DNA of 64,000 bases from Hermetia illucens (Eukaryota > Arthropoda > Insecta > Diptera > Stratiomyidae): assembly GCF_905115235.1 (NCBI RefSeq), contig NC_051849.1:163608091-163672090 (forward strand), given 5' to 3'. Made by a program: the position numbers and the translations under genes. Of the stretch, positions 33,490 through 45,950 are shown piece after piece. Under the pieces are notes generated by a model. That model was not told the DNA's origin. It saw only the letters and a program-made list of their open reading frames with translations, and ran no database searches. Within the stretch, counting starts at the first letter, position 1. Each line of letters begins with the position of its first letter.

Positions 33490-35850
33490 AGAAGAACAGT
33501 CATCCCAGGCAACATCAGAAGTGAAATAGAGCTAGAAACATAGGAGGAGGAGCTCAAACAGGGTTATTATCGATGCACGCTCTGGCTAATATTGTCAAAT
33601 CATCAAGGGACGTACTCTAGGGGAAAGGGAACCTCGTCAAGGTAATAACAGAGGCCCCAAAGCCCTTCAAACAGGCGAACCAAATCGGGGACTAGTAGTG
33701 GTACAAAGAGCACTGAAAAAGTATAGCGACGCCATTAGGGAAGCAAAACGGAACAGTATTTGCTAATTATGTGAGGGGATTGCAGAAACAACAGAAACAC
33801 TCAGGTTATATAGAAATATAGCCAAAACCAAAGCAATATTTCTATCTATTTAGAGGACAGAGTACATCCGCTCCTGAAAACTCATTTCCCCTCGGACCTA
33901 ACTCTTCACGAAAGCCTATTGTTTTCTACCTGCCATCAAAGGTGAACTAGAAATTAGCAAAAAAGCTGAACCTCGGACAAAATCGGAATGGCTGGAGTTC
34001 CTTACTAAGGCAGGTCTGGACTGGATACCGGTTTTTACGCCACTGATGATGAAAAAGGTTATGTTCGGAAGTTAGAGTCAGATAGGTAGTGGGAACCTTT
34101 AAACTGTTTTCCCAGCGCTATCCAGGGGGGCCTAGAAATCAGCTTATGACCTTTTCTAAGGGAGATAATCGAAATATATACCAAGAACATGGATATGGGT
34201 AAAAATGGACTTCATTAAGAAAAGGAGTAAAAAGAATACCTTCCATGGTAATTTTCAGACCAATTTGCTTGAAATTATTTGTACTCAAACGGTGGGCATA
34301 AACAACCAAATTCGAACTAACGTTTTAATACGCAATCCCCGACATCCATATCAGCACACTCACGGACAGGATGATCAAGCTAACCGATGTAGAACTGTGA
34401 TTGATTGTGGACATCGAAGCAGGGTTCGATAACAAACGAGATATGACATGTGCTCTCCCATGGCAAACATCCTGGCCTTCTAAATGGCCCAGAATACTAG
34501 AGTAGGCAAATAAAAATTCTATAACTGAACATTACTCAAGGTTGCCAACAGAGTGGGGTATTATCATTGCTACTGTGGAGCATGGTAATTAATGAACCAG
34601 ATAAACTCCTGGGAGAGCTAACAATCCGTCAGGTCCAGGGTTACGCTGGTGACATTGTTCTAATCTTCAGAAGTAAATATGAGGATACCATATTGTATGT
34701 CATACAAGTTGGGCTACGAATCACTGTAATTGGTGCAAGATAATAAGATCAATTGTTACCAATGGGTCGGTAATCTTAGCAGATTGAACTGAACTCACCA
34801 CAACAGCCAAACAGTTACACAATCTTCAAACAATATCCGGAGGTACCAGTGAGGCGAGGAGCTGCCTAAATCGAAGAAAGATTGATATTTTTCTAGGCGG
34901 TACCTCGAATTATTCATACCAAGGATACAATGACAACAAGGTTTGATTTCGATAAGAAGTTCTAAATACGTTAGAGCAACAGGGCAAACTGGGAAACCGT
35001 GGTAGTACCCTTACAAATCCGTTACAGTCGAGGGAGCAGTCGCCGGGGTCATTGGTACAAGAAAATGCACTTGAACTAATGGGTAACGCACTAGCATATT
35101 ACAGGCTGAAGTACGTGCGATAGATAAATATTCATCCTCAGCCTTGAAAGGAGTTGCAGGGACCTGTACATTGGTATTCCAACCTATAGTCAAGCGACTA
35201 TCAAGGAACTTAGGTCCAATCAGGTAAATTCCTAACTGGTATAAGAATGCTATAACAGATTGAACACGCTCGACTCGCTCAATTGGGTCTGGATACTCTC
35301 GGTTGTAGGCCACATTCAGTTAGAAGGTAATGAGGCTGGCAAGCAGAAGAGCAGAGATGCCGCTACACGGACCAGTGCTATTCTGTGGAGTCACAAATTG
35401 GTTCATGGCGAACACACTCAAAACGGACAAAAACGGGTGAGCAAACTTACTAGAAATGAAAATTTCAGGGTGCTCATGGGGATATGAACTCAAGCGCCCA
35501 AAAATTGTTCAAACCTTAGTAAAAAAAGCCTGATCCTAATAGTAATGCTCACTGATCACTACCGGCTAAATTATCACTTTTTCATAGATTATGTAAGGAT
35601 AGTGATTAAACTTCCAACTTCTGGAATAGTATCCGGCCTTTGTGAAAGTAGGTTGAGGTACCTGAGGGAATACTTTATACGAGATACCAGATTGACACCC
35701 TCGGAAGTGAGGAATATAATAAAATTCCTGTCGGTTATTGTTAATAGATATACTATAATCAGTAAAAAGGCATACAAATTCTTTTAAGACACAGTGCGCT
35801 TTCTTTAACAATATTACTAGTATGCGTAAATTACGGATTGTCAAGTGGAT
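33490..35850 (+). mobile_element. Decayed RNase H-bearing LINE (R1/LOA group)
   Basis: Order on the plus strand: thumb-type linker (EKYSDAIREAKRNSIC near 33715); RT pieces (NQIRTNVLIRNPRHPYQH at 34301-34360); a relic of QGGVLSPLLWSMVINE (34540-34600) and of YADDIVLI (GYAGDIVLIFRS at 34640). Next is the RNase H end (VGHIQLEGNEAGKQ at 35303-35345), then the C-terminal HYRLNYHF and LRYLREYF (35558-35670). Many stops. A short RTE 3' end is nested at 33968-34053. Confidence 0.62.
33968..34053 (+). mobile_element. RTE-like LINE 3' terminus only
   Basis: Reverse complement of the 3' ends at about 8560-8640 and 54260-54340, including 'ctggagttccttactaaggc' and the end 'gccactgatgatga'. It is 86 bp long, a severely 5'-truncated insertion inside older LINE sequence. 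Confidence 0.7.
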
Positions 35851-38484
35851 GTACTAAGCGAATTATCGCGATAATTCAAAACAAATACTCTTCGAATATG
35901 GAGTGGTAACAATTGCTGTAAGAAGAACTGGATTTAGTGAAAAGCAATGCCATCAAAAAATATTTACCAATCGGTCTTTAAAAGGATAAACAGTAGAAAA
36001 GTTTATAGCGAAAGTAAGCTTCGGATCTATTAAACTATAACAACCTTTGAATTTGTTAATGACTCGTTTCAACATAAAACCTAACGATGAATTCCTAAAC
36101 AGGTGAAAAATAGAAGCGATTGGCGTACATCACCGTATTGTTGTAACGATCCCGCAGCATCACTTGGTATTAAATTGAAAAAGCTACAGCAGGAGCATCC
36201 AGGAGACCATAGACGCCAAAAGGGTAGGATCGAACAGGGAAGTGGACCAGCTGAATATTAAGGAGGATTCGCTAAAGATCGAGACGTGGACTGCTTAAGC
36301 TTCAAAATGAAGAGCCTTAGGGTCATAGAGAGATTATTCACTATATTAAGAGAGTGATGACACCTTCAAGTAGGTTCAAGAATATTAATACCAGTTGCTA
36401 GGCTGAAACACCTTGAAATCACAAAATTTCTGTCGGTTATGGCTCGATCGACATACTATAGTATAACTTAGCTTAAAGCCGTATTATTACTGACTATGCA
36501 TAAACTATTAATTTTGGTTATCTCCCTGTATTTAGAATCACCGCTTTTCACAGTTTTGGGTTTAATATTGGATTGCAATAATTGTATATATGGACCAACC
36601 TATCATCAGCAGTTTCTGACATAAGTAATATCGTACTGTATTCTTTAATATCAAACTTTCTGACACCACCCTCAGTTTCGCAGTTGCAGAAAGTTAATCC
36701 TTAAAATCCACTCTAAATTCGCTCCTGTTCTCATCCAACAACATGGATCCCACTACAGCATCGATTAGGCAATCCGACAATGCACTGAAATAATTTCGGG
36801 TCGCCTCCTTAACTACCGTAACCTGAAATATACCGTAACCTGATTTCATTCGCCAATTATATTCTCGACCATATCACATACAAAGGACCATACCCCACAT
36901 ACAAAACGTTGTTCTTTCCAGTCCTCCCACCCCAGTCAAGAAATATGCAATATAGATTGATCAGGAGGAATTTTAACCCTACATACTGACTATCTCTACA
37001 AACACATCTCTAACATTGAACTAAAGCCTGGCATATTTAGGAGAATATAAAAATATTTTCTCATCCGGGCGAATAACCCAGAAAACCGCGGTCTTACCTG
37101 AAAACAATTCCTAGTCGGAAAGGGCGATCTCCTTAACAAATCAGTTCCACCAATCCACGTCTGCACTTTCACCTATCCACTGCACTTCTGCTTCCTGAAC
37201 AACATGCCCGCGGGCAAGCTGACCAATTTCTCCGTTTCATATTGTTTCGGCACAGAATACTTCCATGTATAACGACCTATCCCAAATAAAGGGGAAACCT
37301 TTGTATCCCCGTTATCTGCAGGCTTATCTTCATCTTATCTTCCTCAGTGTCGAAATGAATTCTGGGTTGGGCATGCGACCCCATGAAAATGAACATTCTG
37401 CTTGATGTCAACTAGGAAGCTCCAAAAGTGGCCTGCGTTCCAACACCTAAGAAAAAATTTCGACCCTATATGGTACTATGGACTCGATTTTGAACTTTCT
37501 ACCCTCAAATTCCACCCGCACTCCTGACTGAAATCATTAACCTGAGGCTGGTAATGAACTCCGGTCTTTTCCATGTGTCCCATATTCCAAATCCCTGTAC
37601 TATCTCCTGTAATACAGGCCCGAATATCCACGAAAATTAATTTGTTCCGTTACAAATAACTGACAAAACCTCTGCTTTTTCGGCTTGATATTTTGATTCA
37701 ATTGTTCGCCGTCCTGAATAAAAAACTTTGTTTAGTAGAAGATCCTTGACCGATTCTCTGATATATATATAAGAGCAAAGAAACTCCTCGCATCGACGCC
37801 CTCCTGATGCACCGTTAACTTCTTAACCAAATGTCACATCTACCCCAACCCGCTTATTACCCTGGCCCTGTATGCAGATTCAGACCATCCATGAGAACTT
37901 TTTTCGTTGAATCACAAAAAAGCCTCTTCGACCCTCATCCTCATCCAACCTTGGTTCCTATCCTATCCTTGCTCCCACCCATGTGGGGGAGGTTTCTTTT
38001 GTCACATTTCTTTCTATCTATACCCTTAATAATGAATTGGTTTAGTCCTTAGGGTATATCTTCGGTTAAGTTTAGTGTCTACTTTAAAGTAGCCGCTGAG
38101 TTAGTCATAATTTTAATGTTAATTATAATTATTAAATAAAAAGTGTTGATTTGTAGTTGTGTAGTTTAACCGTATTAAATCAGTCAGAAGTTGAAAATTG
38201 TTACTTTTCTATTCAGATTTCTGTTTTCCGTTGATGAAAACTAGTTGACATAACTCATTACACTAATCAAAGTAGATACCATTCAATGTAGCAATCTGTT
38301 CATGGTGCGGACATCAACTAGCACTTGAACATCTGAATCCAACTTATTGGGCTGGACGCATGCACAGAAACGATTTGATTAAGCAAATCAGCTTTGATAG
38401 CTTACATATGCATGTATAACTGCGTTATTAAGCTTTATGAATTATTAATTTTAAAACAATTGTAATCTTCATAAAGATGTTATA
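35851..38484. other. Unassigned interval
   Basis: 2.6 kb with no frame above about 75 codons. 36300-36480 may hold another LINE 3' end by its likeness to 35700-35770. 36700-38050 is C-rich on the plus strand, with short frames such as 37831-38052, and could be an unrecognised old element. There is an AATAAA near 38130. Nothing firm. Confidence 0.25.
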
Positions 38485-38515
38485 CTACACCCAGCGAAAG
38501 AATTATATGTGCAAA
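38485..38515 (+). repeat. Tc1-like left terminal inverted repeat
   Basis: 31 bp starting CTACACCCAGCGAAAG; one mismatch to the right end. Confidence 0.9.
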
Positions 38516-38677
38516 ATATATTTGGTATGATTTCTTTTTATAATAATTGTTATTATTCATTGAGTACGCAGATAACTTCGTGTATGTGTGTAGTTTCTTA
38601 ACACAATCGGTTTTTTTCATTTTCGCTCTGTTGCGGTACGGTTATTTAACAAAAACCTGCGGCGGCGTCTGTCTGTT

Positions 38678-38699
38678 GAAGGAAATATTTATATGTGCA
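38678..38699 (+). repeat. Inner inverted repeat, left (second transposase-site candidate)
   Basis: Starts GAAGGAAATATTTATATG and ends TGCA, about 195 bp inside the left end. The exact reverse complement is at 39892-39913. It shares TATATGTGCA with the outer repeat. Confidence 0.8.
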
Positions 38700-38850
38700 T
38701 TTCAATAGCGATAGTGTTTTGAAGCGCGCAGTGTGAAAGTAATTACGTTTTGTGAGTATTTAATCAGTAAGGAAATTCAAGAAGAAGGTAAATTTATATT
38801 TATAGATTAAATAGTTATTTTTCGAACAGAAAAATTTTTTTTAAAGCACT

Positions 38851-39831
38851 ATGCCACGTGGAACCACTCTGACGGAAAATGAGCGTGGGATCGTAATTGG
38901 TCTTCATGAATCTGGTATGAAAATTGGGGAAATTGCTGCAAGAGCTAATCGCCATCGGAATACGATTAGAAACTTTCTGGACGACTCTGAAAATTATGCC
39001 AAAATCAAGCGAAGTGGAAGAAAACCCATGGTTTGTGATAGGACCAAACGGGAAATCGGTCGCCTAGCTGTGTCCAAAAACATGAGTGCTGGACAAATTA
39101 AAGCAGAACTGGATCTGCAAGTGATTAGGCGTCGTATTCAACAATTTTACATGAAAGCAGTAACATTCGATATGAAAACCGCAGTGCCAAACCCAGACTC
39201 TTCCCTCACCATAAGAAGGCACGTCTCCAGTTCGCTGAAAAATATAATTTTGGCACGAAGAGTGGCGAAATGTCATCTTCAGCGATGAGAAAAACTTTAA
39301 TCTGGATAGACCAGATGGTTCCCAAAAGTATTGGCGAGATTCCAGACAACCACGACAGACGCGCTACTCTCGCAATTTCAGCGGCGGATCTCTGATGGTA
39401 TGGGCAGGTTTCGGGTACCATGGAAAGACACCAATTTGCTTTATTTCGCATAAAGTCAACGCGCAGATGTACGTGGAACTCCTTAACGATGTATTGTTAG
39501 ACTTTGCTGAAGATATTTATGGTGAGTCCTGGACTTTTCAGCAGGACAACGCTTCAATACATTCTGCTAAGTTTACAAAGCAATTCTTTGCTTCCAAAAA
39601 TGTGCCTTTATTGGAGTGGCCTGATGTCAGTCCAGACTTAAATCCAGTGGAGAATTTGTGGAGTATTCTTTCTCAGCAAGTCTATAAAATGGCCGCCAAT
39701 TTGACACCCTCAAGGACCTCAAGGAAGAATGGGCCAAAATCGACGATTCTACGCTCCATTCCTTAATTAATTCTATGCCATTTAGATTAAGTCAAGTGGT
39801 TTATAATAATGGAGACCATACTAAATACTAA
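38851..39831 (+). pseudogene. Tc1-like transposase, frameshifted
   Basis: It begins MPRGTTLTENERGIVIGLHE with a paired helix-turn-helix region (residues 1 to about 110, including IGEIAARANRHRNTIRNFL). A catalytic DDE domain follows: VIFSDEKNF (first Asp, about 39275), FQQDNASIH (second Asp, about 39540) and SPDLNPVENLW (Glu, 34 residues on, about 39640). The stop is at 39829-39831. The frame shifts three times: between about 39180 and 39200, near 39255-39270, and near 39690. The family's usual length is about 330-345 aa. In the original element it would have cut and pasted DNA at TA sites; this copy cannot make an intact protein. Confidence 0.88.
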
Positions 39832-39891
39832 AATATCAATTCTTGTTTTTATAGCTTATCTTTCTTATTTTTTTTATAATCTAATTACTTT

Positions 39892-39913
39892 TGCACATAT
39901 AAATATTTCCTTC
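39892..39913 (-). repeat. Inner inverted repeat, right
   Basis: Exact reverse complement of 38678-38699, about 180 bp inside the right end. The pattern recalls Tc3, whose ends carry two transposase binding sites about 180 bp apart. Confidence 0.8.
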
Positions 39914-40064
39914 GGAGCTTAATTTTTTCACTTTATATTGACTAAAAGAGCCAACAGAATAAAAAGGGCAATCTATTTTTTGTATTCTTATATTAAACCT
40001 GTTTCAATAAAAATATAAACAAAATCAAATAAAACCACTTTTGTTATCAATTTCAAAATAATTG

Positions 40065-40095
40065 TTTGCACATATAATTATTTCGCTGGGTGTAG
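40065..40095 (-). repeat. Tc1-like right terminal inverted repeat
   Basis: Reverse complement begins CTACACCCAGCGAAAT; 30 of 31 bases equal the left repeat. Confidence 0.9.
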
Positions 40096-40154
40096 ATTTT
40101 TACTGCTCCAGTTTTTTAAAACCTTCTCCTTTCCATTGAGCGAAAAGTAAGTTC

Positions 40155-40162
40155 TATATAAA
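40155..40162 (+). promoter_or_regulatory. TATA box of family B copy 3
   Basis: TATATAAA, 86 bp upstream of the ATG at 40241 and only 60 bp from the transposon's right end. Confidence 0.7.
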
Positions 40163-40240
40163 CGCAGTCAATTTCTGGAAAAAGCATCAGATTCAGTTCG
40201 CTTCTCTCCAACTCAAAGCTATCTTTCTATCGTCAAAGCA

Positions 40241-40598
40241 ATGAAGGTAAATTATAAAACAACAATTTATGCATTTATCACTACAAATTTACTAGCTAAC
40301 ATATGTCCTTTATCCAATTTCAGTTCATCGTTGTCCTCACTTTTTTGGCACTTTTCGTGGGCATTGAATGTCAAATGTTCATGACTCCTAATTTCATGTT
40401 TCCCTTTGCAACTTACACCGGGGCAGGAGGGCAAGGTCTTTCCATGGCGGATCAATGATGATGGCTCCAATGATGATGAAAGGGATGGAAGCGAAATATA
40501 TGGCAAAAACGCCAGGAGTTGAACATGTTGCTCCTATGCCAGGACATTTGAAGTCAGCTGTTGCCATGAATATGGACCCAGCACCCGGAACTATGTAA
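40241..40598 (+). pseudogene. Family B gene, copy 3, Met-rich, one frameshift
   Basis: Exon 1 is 40241-40246 (ATGAAG), the intron is 40247-40323 (77 bp), and exon 2 starts at 40324. The signal peptide ends VGIECQ, and a middle part (MFMTPNFMFPFATYTGAGG) follows. The opening frame stops at 40456-40458. The family tail continues in a second frame from about 40440: SMMMAPMMMKGMEAKY, then AKTPGVEHVAPMPGH and NMDPAPGTM, with TAA at 40596-40598 and AATAAA at 40664-40669. A single base difference near 40435-40442 separates the frames. The tail is perfectly preserved, so either the break is very recent or it is a sequence error. A functional gene is possible. Where copies 1 and 2 have varied residues, this copy is strikingly Met-rich. 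Confidence 0.75.
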
Positions 40599-40679
40599 AT
40601 CTTGAATTCGGAATGGAAATGGAATTAGGAATAGACACCTGGCATATGATACAATATTTATAAAATAAAGTCTAGCTAT

Positions 40680-41630
40680 TACCGGCAATCATTGTTGTTA
40701 TAACTGTTTATCCTTTGTATAACTGGTATAATGTTTTATGGGTTTCAGTTAAATACCTGCAAGACCTCCCTTAGCGCTCCCTAAATAATTGTCCATTATC
40801 TAACTTCAATGAAATTATCAATACTTAGCTACAGATGGGTCAATAAAATATCTGAAAGGGCCATCCACATTCCGCTTTACCTTAGAACATCTGAATATCT
40901 ACTTTTTGCATGACCGTTAGAAAGAAAAAACATTCTTACAGCAGCCTAAGGAGGATACATTCCTTCTGGATGTTTCCGAAATATTGTTCGGCGATAGGAA
41001 AGTTATGGACGACGAAAGGCTTCAAATAACGACAAGAAGTCGTGACGATATTCATCCTTATTGACATCTTAAGCAGTAGAAATCTAGTTATAAAATCGGC
41101 GTACTTCCTACACAAGCACAGTCATAAAAGGCGACATCTAAACTAGACCACATTTTCACCACTAAAAGATTCTCCTTCTACATGCCTGATGCGATATGTA
41201 GAGAAGCAACTTGTGATCTATTCCACTACTTAGTGAGGAAACTAAACGACATAGGGGATAGAAACCGATACATTCTCGGAAGATAGAATTCCTTAAAAGC
41301 TAAAAAACTGGAAATAGAATAATAAAACCGGAAATTTGACCGCATCTTCCTATACAAAAATTTTGATTTGTCGACCTCGATTTTGAGGGTCGCTCTCTTA
41401 GTTTATCGCGAAACCTTTTTTAAAAAACCGACAAGTTCCTTCAATGATGCGAAAAAAAAGTTATGTCGTCTTAATACGCTATCCGTACATACATACATTG
41501 TCCATCACACGTTACAAGCGGACAGCGCATTTGTTAATCCATAAAAGAAAACTTATCCCTTTCTCGGAAAAATAAATTGTCGCATTGTTTACCGATTCTA
41601 AAAATTTCTTTTCTTCATTGTTAAGATTCT
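40680..41630. other. Unassigned interval
   Basis: AT-rich, with no frame above 100 codons that carries a recognised motif. Nothing further seen. Confidence 0.25.
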
Positions 41631-42660
41631 GCCCTGGTTGTTGTAAAAGAGGACTAGAGGGATGGACATTTTTTCGCAAGTAATTAACGTCAACAACGTC
41701 TCGGGTAGGAACTGACCTCACGGCAACAACCTTTCGCCACCGAAAACGATTGGTTTCTGGAATGTGAGAACGTTCCTTGACAACGGTAGCCAGCATCTTC
41801 AGAATGTTCAAGTTGGAGCGGTAATACCAACGATATAAACTAGAAATTCTGGGCCTAAGCGAAGTAAGATGGAGGGACAGTGGAGAGTACTCCCCCTCAC
41901 TCTTGTCAAACTAATGGAAATTTGCTATTGTACCCGGGAAAGCCAAGTGGTAACATACACGAATCCGGTGTCGGGTTACTTCTGACGGCTACCGCTCTTG
42001 ACCTGGAAGCCAGTTTTTGACATTCTAACTGCAAGATTTCGATCCACTTTAAGGAGCATCACAATTGTACAATGTTAGGCACCAACAGAGACTTCTGGTA
42101 TAGTGAACAAGGATGCTCTCTACGAACAATTAAACGCGATTCAGGGGAAACTTACTACAAGTGATATTCAGATAGTGATGAGTGATCGCAGGGTTGGGGA
42201 GCCTTAAGTACAACGTCGACCGCTTATACGACCCAGCTGTCGCTCGACAGTGGAAGAGCTATTTTACTGATTGAACGGCAGATCTACTGGGTAACCCACA
42301 TGAGAATACCGATGAGCATTGGGCCGCCATCAATACTCAGGTGCTGCACACGTCCCGAAGGGGTGTCATAGATCTGGCTGACTGTAGAATCGTGGAAGCG
42401 GATAAATAAACTGAGAGGGGAGGGTTGCAGGCTCTACTGACTACTGCAAGTGACAGCGGACGTGACGAGCTCGAACTCGGATACCGAGCGATTTCCCGAG
42501 AAGTCCAGCCTAGTGTACGCCGCAACAAGGGGGAATTTGCTATTGCGGTGGTCAGAGAAGTGGAAGATGCGGCAGTTCGCAATGATTTCAGGAGTGAATA
42601 CTGCATTACGAAAGATCTTGCATGTGTTTGCAAATCTGGCTAGTTCGTAACATGCAGATA
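41631..42660 (+). mobile_element. CR1/RTE-type LINE, 5' piece
   Basis: Leader ('gtaaaagaggactagaggg' near 41643), then endonuclease start IGFWNVRTFLDNGS (41751-41795), a pieced relic through SITIVQC (42057-42075), and linker sequence to about 42640. The same family as 27663-29835, but truncated before the RT. Frames are broken. Confidence 0.6.
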
Positions 42661-42679
42661 AGGACTATTCCTCCAAGAA

Positions 42680-43270
42680 GAGAAATCATTTGGCCGCCGT
42701 GATGGTCACTGTGTGTGTAACTTTCACTAAGCTGCCACTGGAGATCTTTGGCTATAGTATCACTAACAAATGTGCCATCTACCGCCGGCCGCATTTCCGT
42801 TCTTCGGAAACTGTTGACAGAAACAAATTCGATTGTGTAGGTCCTTTGTACTGTTCGCAGACAATGACGATGTCGATTTTACTTTCAATTATCGTCTGGG
42901 AGGGCAGGTTCAAATTTGGATTTAAGAACCTCATTTGCGCATAGTGTTGGACACTTTTTTAAACACCGGAAATATGCTTCTGTCTGTGATGTGTGCCCTG
43001 TGGATGTCATTTATTTGCTTGCCGAACAGAAATCGGCGCAGCTCGGAATTATCGTGTACACTTGTACAGTTTTCGGCTATATACTAAAACTCTAGACACC
43101 TAAAGCATCTTTTCCGTGAAATCTGCTCTTGTAACCTGCAGAGGACCCAGCCGATCGGGAGATAAAGTAGGTAGACTTATCGACGCAATTCGCGTGCTGC
43201 CATATGCCTTCCATAGTCGTAGAATATCAGCCTTCTGAATTGATTGTATACCTAGCTGGGACCGTAGAGT
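42680..43270 (-). mobile_element. LINE ORF1 zinc-knuckle relic (R1/LOA-like)
   Basis: Minus-strand translation near 42990-43160 reads IGWVLCRLQEQISRKRCFRC, then a broken GHIAENC-like knuckle, typical of ORF1 in the R1/LOA group. It is followed downstream by degraded sequence. No intact frame. Confidence 0.4.
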
Positions 43271-45950
43271 TTGGCAAATTCCCTGCTTCGTAGTAATGTC
43301 GTCAAAGTTCTTACATTCAGTGACTACTTGATTTTTACTCAGTTTGATTTCTGCCGTTTCCCCAGTGATGACACAATTTTCTGCAGGTCTTTTTATTTTT
43401 TGCTTGGTTTAAATTTAAGCAGTAAGTCGACTTTCTTTGTTTGCCTTATACGGTTCACACTTTCACTTAGGACCCGTCAACGAGGTGTCGATCTAGACCA
43501 TGCGCAGAATATCGGCGCATGACAGATCACTTTTCTTCGTTATGATAAGCGCATCGGATCGGCTTCTCTGCTACAGCTTTCTTTTGTGTTGACTTTAGTC
43601 TAAGTGAAACCTTCAATGCCCTTGTCGTCTTTTGCCGTGAGAGCTGATAGTCTTCTATTGGACAACTATCATGCTTTACCCAGAAGCTTTTTCCATTCAT
43701 TTTCTCGGCTTCATTGCGGAGATACGCTACGTGATGCGACATTATATTCACCACAACTACCGCGGCATTCCTAGCGCGGCAGCCAACTACCAACAACTAC
43801 ATATTTTGACATTTTAATAGGTGGATACAAACCAAAACTGAAAAATCATAGCAGTCAACCTGAGTTCATTATAAGGAAATGACATGCGGCGCTGCAAAAT
43901 ATTCTTTGTCAGGCAACTTGGTCGCTTCTCCTCGCTTGGCTGAATGTTGCGTCGTGCAGTGTCGCCCAAATGTGTATTCCAGCCTACAAAATATATAAAG
44001 ATATTTTGACGGCCAGTGCAGTTTGTGGCCACGTTGCGTCGCGTAGCGTAGATGGGGTCGTACCTTAAGAGTCTCTCATTTTTTACGGGACTACGGAGTT
44101 TCTTTTCTACCTGATGTAATTTGCATTGATGCATTTAAAAGGATCCTGGAGCTTCCCCTAGATAAGAGTGCTTTTAGCGTTAGTTGAACCTCTGCAGTTT
44201 CTGCTGGTTTTCGTCCTTCTTTAGATATCTTCATTCCGTCACGTACTTCTATTTACACAACCGCAATGTCACACACCTGATCTTTAATAGGATGGTCCAC
44301 TTATGTCGAGCCTTGACATACTCCATAAGGTTTTGCGATCATTGTACCAAACTTATTTATGGCTTCGGGTTCAGTATTGGCATCCTTCAACAATGCACTT
44401 TGATTAATTTTCTTGCCAGCGACGGATGGCAAATTTTTCATTTTTTTCTTTTTGTTGTTATCTTAAGGGGGAAATTATATTTCACGTATATTTCTGGGAT
44501 TTTTTTCAGTAGGAAAAGTTAATTGGAATTCAATCAGATTAAAGCATTTCATATTCGAAAGAACTTTCGATTTTTTTTTTTAAATGGAGGCCAAAAATAA
44601 AAAAGTTACGTGACATTTTTCCGCTCAAGGTCGTAACAAGAATTTTTCAACTGCGGAACGTGTAGCCACATCAATTTTTATCTGAAGCTCAAAGCTGAAA
44701 GTCAATTTTATATTGTTACCTTATTTTCTAAGAATGCTAACCTGAATGTGAGCAAAAATACCAAGATAAAAAATTTTGCAGCTTTTCAAAAAAAATCAAC
44801 TTCCAACATTTTTTAAGGTTTCGTGTGAAACAAAAGCCCTTTCATTTGATTGGACTGGATTTTCAAATTGTGCAATTTGTCGTCGAATTAATAGATTGGA
44901 GGAAATGATACAAAATTCTTTTAAACTGGGAGACAAATACGGCAATTTTCATTTCAAATTTGCAGGAGACATGAAGGTACGCCGCCGACAAATGAGCATT
45001 TTCAAGAAAAAAGCCACTAAAAATATGTTAAGCACATTACAAACTATGCCAAAATTGAAATATTCAACTAGAAAGCATCGAGTGGAATAGATTTCAAGCA
45101 ACGATAAAAACATCAAATGGAAAAAAATCGGCAAAAACCCCAGCCTACATCTTCTCATAAAGCTGCCAGATTGGATTATCTAAAAAATCAAATGGCTTGG
45201 ACGAAAAAGTGGTATAATGTCATTATTTCACATGAGTTAAAATATAATCTGAACGGACCCGACGGACATAATAACTTTTGGTAGAATTTTCGTGCAAATG
45301 ATCCCTCAAAACTGAACTGCACCTTCGGAAGTGCGTGGATCATTAGTTATTATTATGGAAAGCTGTAATTGTATTTTATAACAAACAAAATGTAGGTTGA
45401 AAGTTTTAATGAAAGTTTGGACTAGAACATGATCCACTAATAACATAGAATTCATATATCAGCAAGTTAATGATACTATTCATGTAGCAAAAACATCAAA
45501 GAAATTTTCCGTTTGGTTCAAAATAATTTTTTTATTGGAAAGCCAGAAGTTTAGGTCCTAACCTAATCGAAAAAGTTTAGGGAATTTGAGCAAGAGCTAA
45601 TAGTTGGCAATATTTATCAGTAACGAACTTAAAAATAGCAATTTTAGAAGGGTGGTGGGATTCGGGCATGAAGATACCTAGAAAGTTAATTCATTTACTG
45701 CAAAACTGAATATTTAAAAAAATTAACAAAAGTGGTGGCCGAACTACTTTTTAGAAACTCAAAATTCTCAAAACTGTCAATCACATTTCGGTATTTTGAA
45801 AATTAATTCTAGCTAAGCCAATTTCGCTTCATATTTTTGAAAATTGCTATTATTTGTTTCTATTCAAATTGAAGCATGAATTTTTTAAATAAAAGCATAT
45901 TTTTTTATTAAATCAAAACCTGATTTATTTATGTTATCAATGCATCTTTG
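43271..45950. other. Unassigned interval
   Basis: Short frames at 43527-43796 (minus), 43814-44134 (minus), 44184-44522 (plus) and 44776-45090 (plus, Lys-rich with CAICRR) carry no domain I know. 44540-45950 is AT-rich with many A/T runs. No cluster-type gene found. Confidence 0.25.

Larger units (their letters stand above)
38485..40095 (+). mobile_element. Tc1-like DNA transposon, 1611 bp, nearly complete
   Basis: Terminal inverted repeats CTACACCCAGCGAAA... match at 30 of 31 positions (38485-38515 and 40065-40095). A second, inner 22-bp inverted repeat is present. One transposase gene fills the centre, with DD34E spacing. TA lies at the left edge (38483-38484), but the right flank begins AT, so the expected TA duplication is not exact. 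The element looks young because the repeats hardly differ, but the transposase frame is broken. It lies just upstream of the family B gene at 40241. Confidence 0.9.

Noticed and set aside
36700-38050. Possible Polinton- or virus-derived segment
   Set aside because: Short plus-strand frames gave no capsid, polymerase or integrase signature that I could recognise; left unassigned.
38851-39766. Transposase as a domesticated host gene
   Set aside because: It has three frame changes and intact flanking terminal repeats, so it is simply a dead transposon copy.
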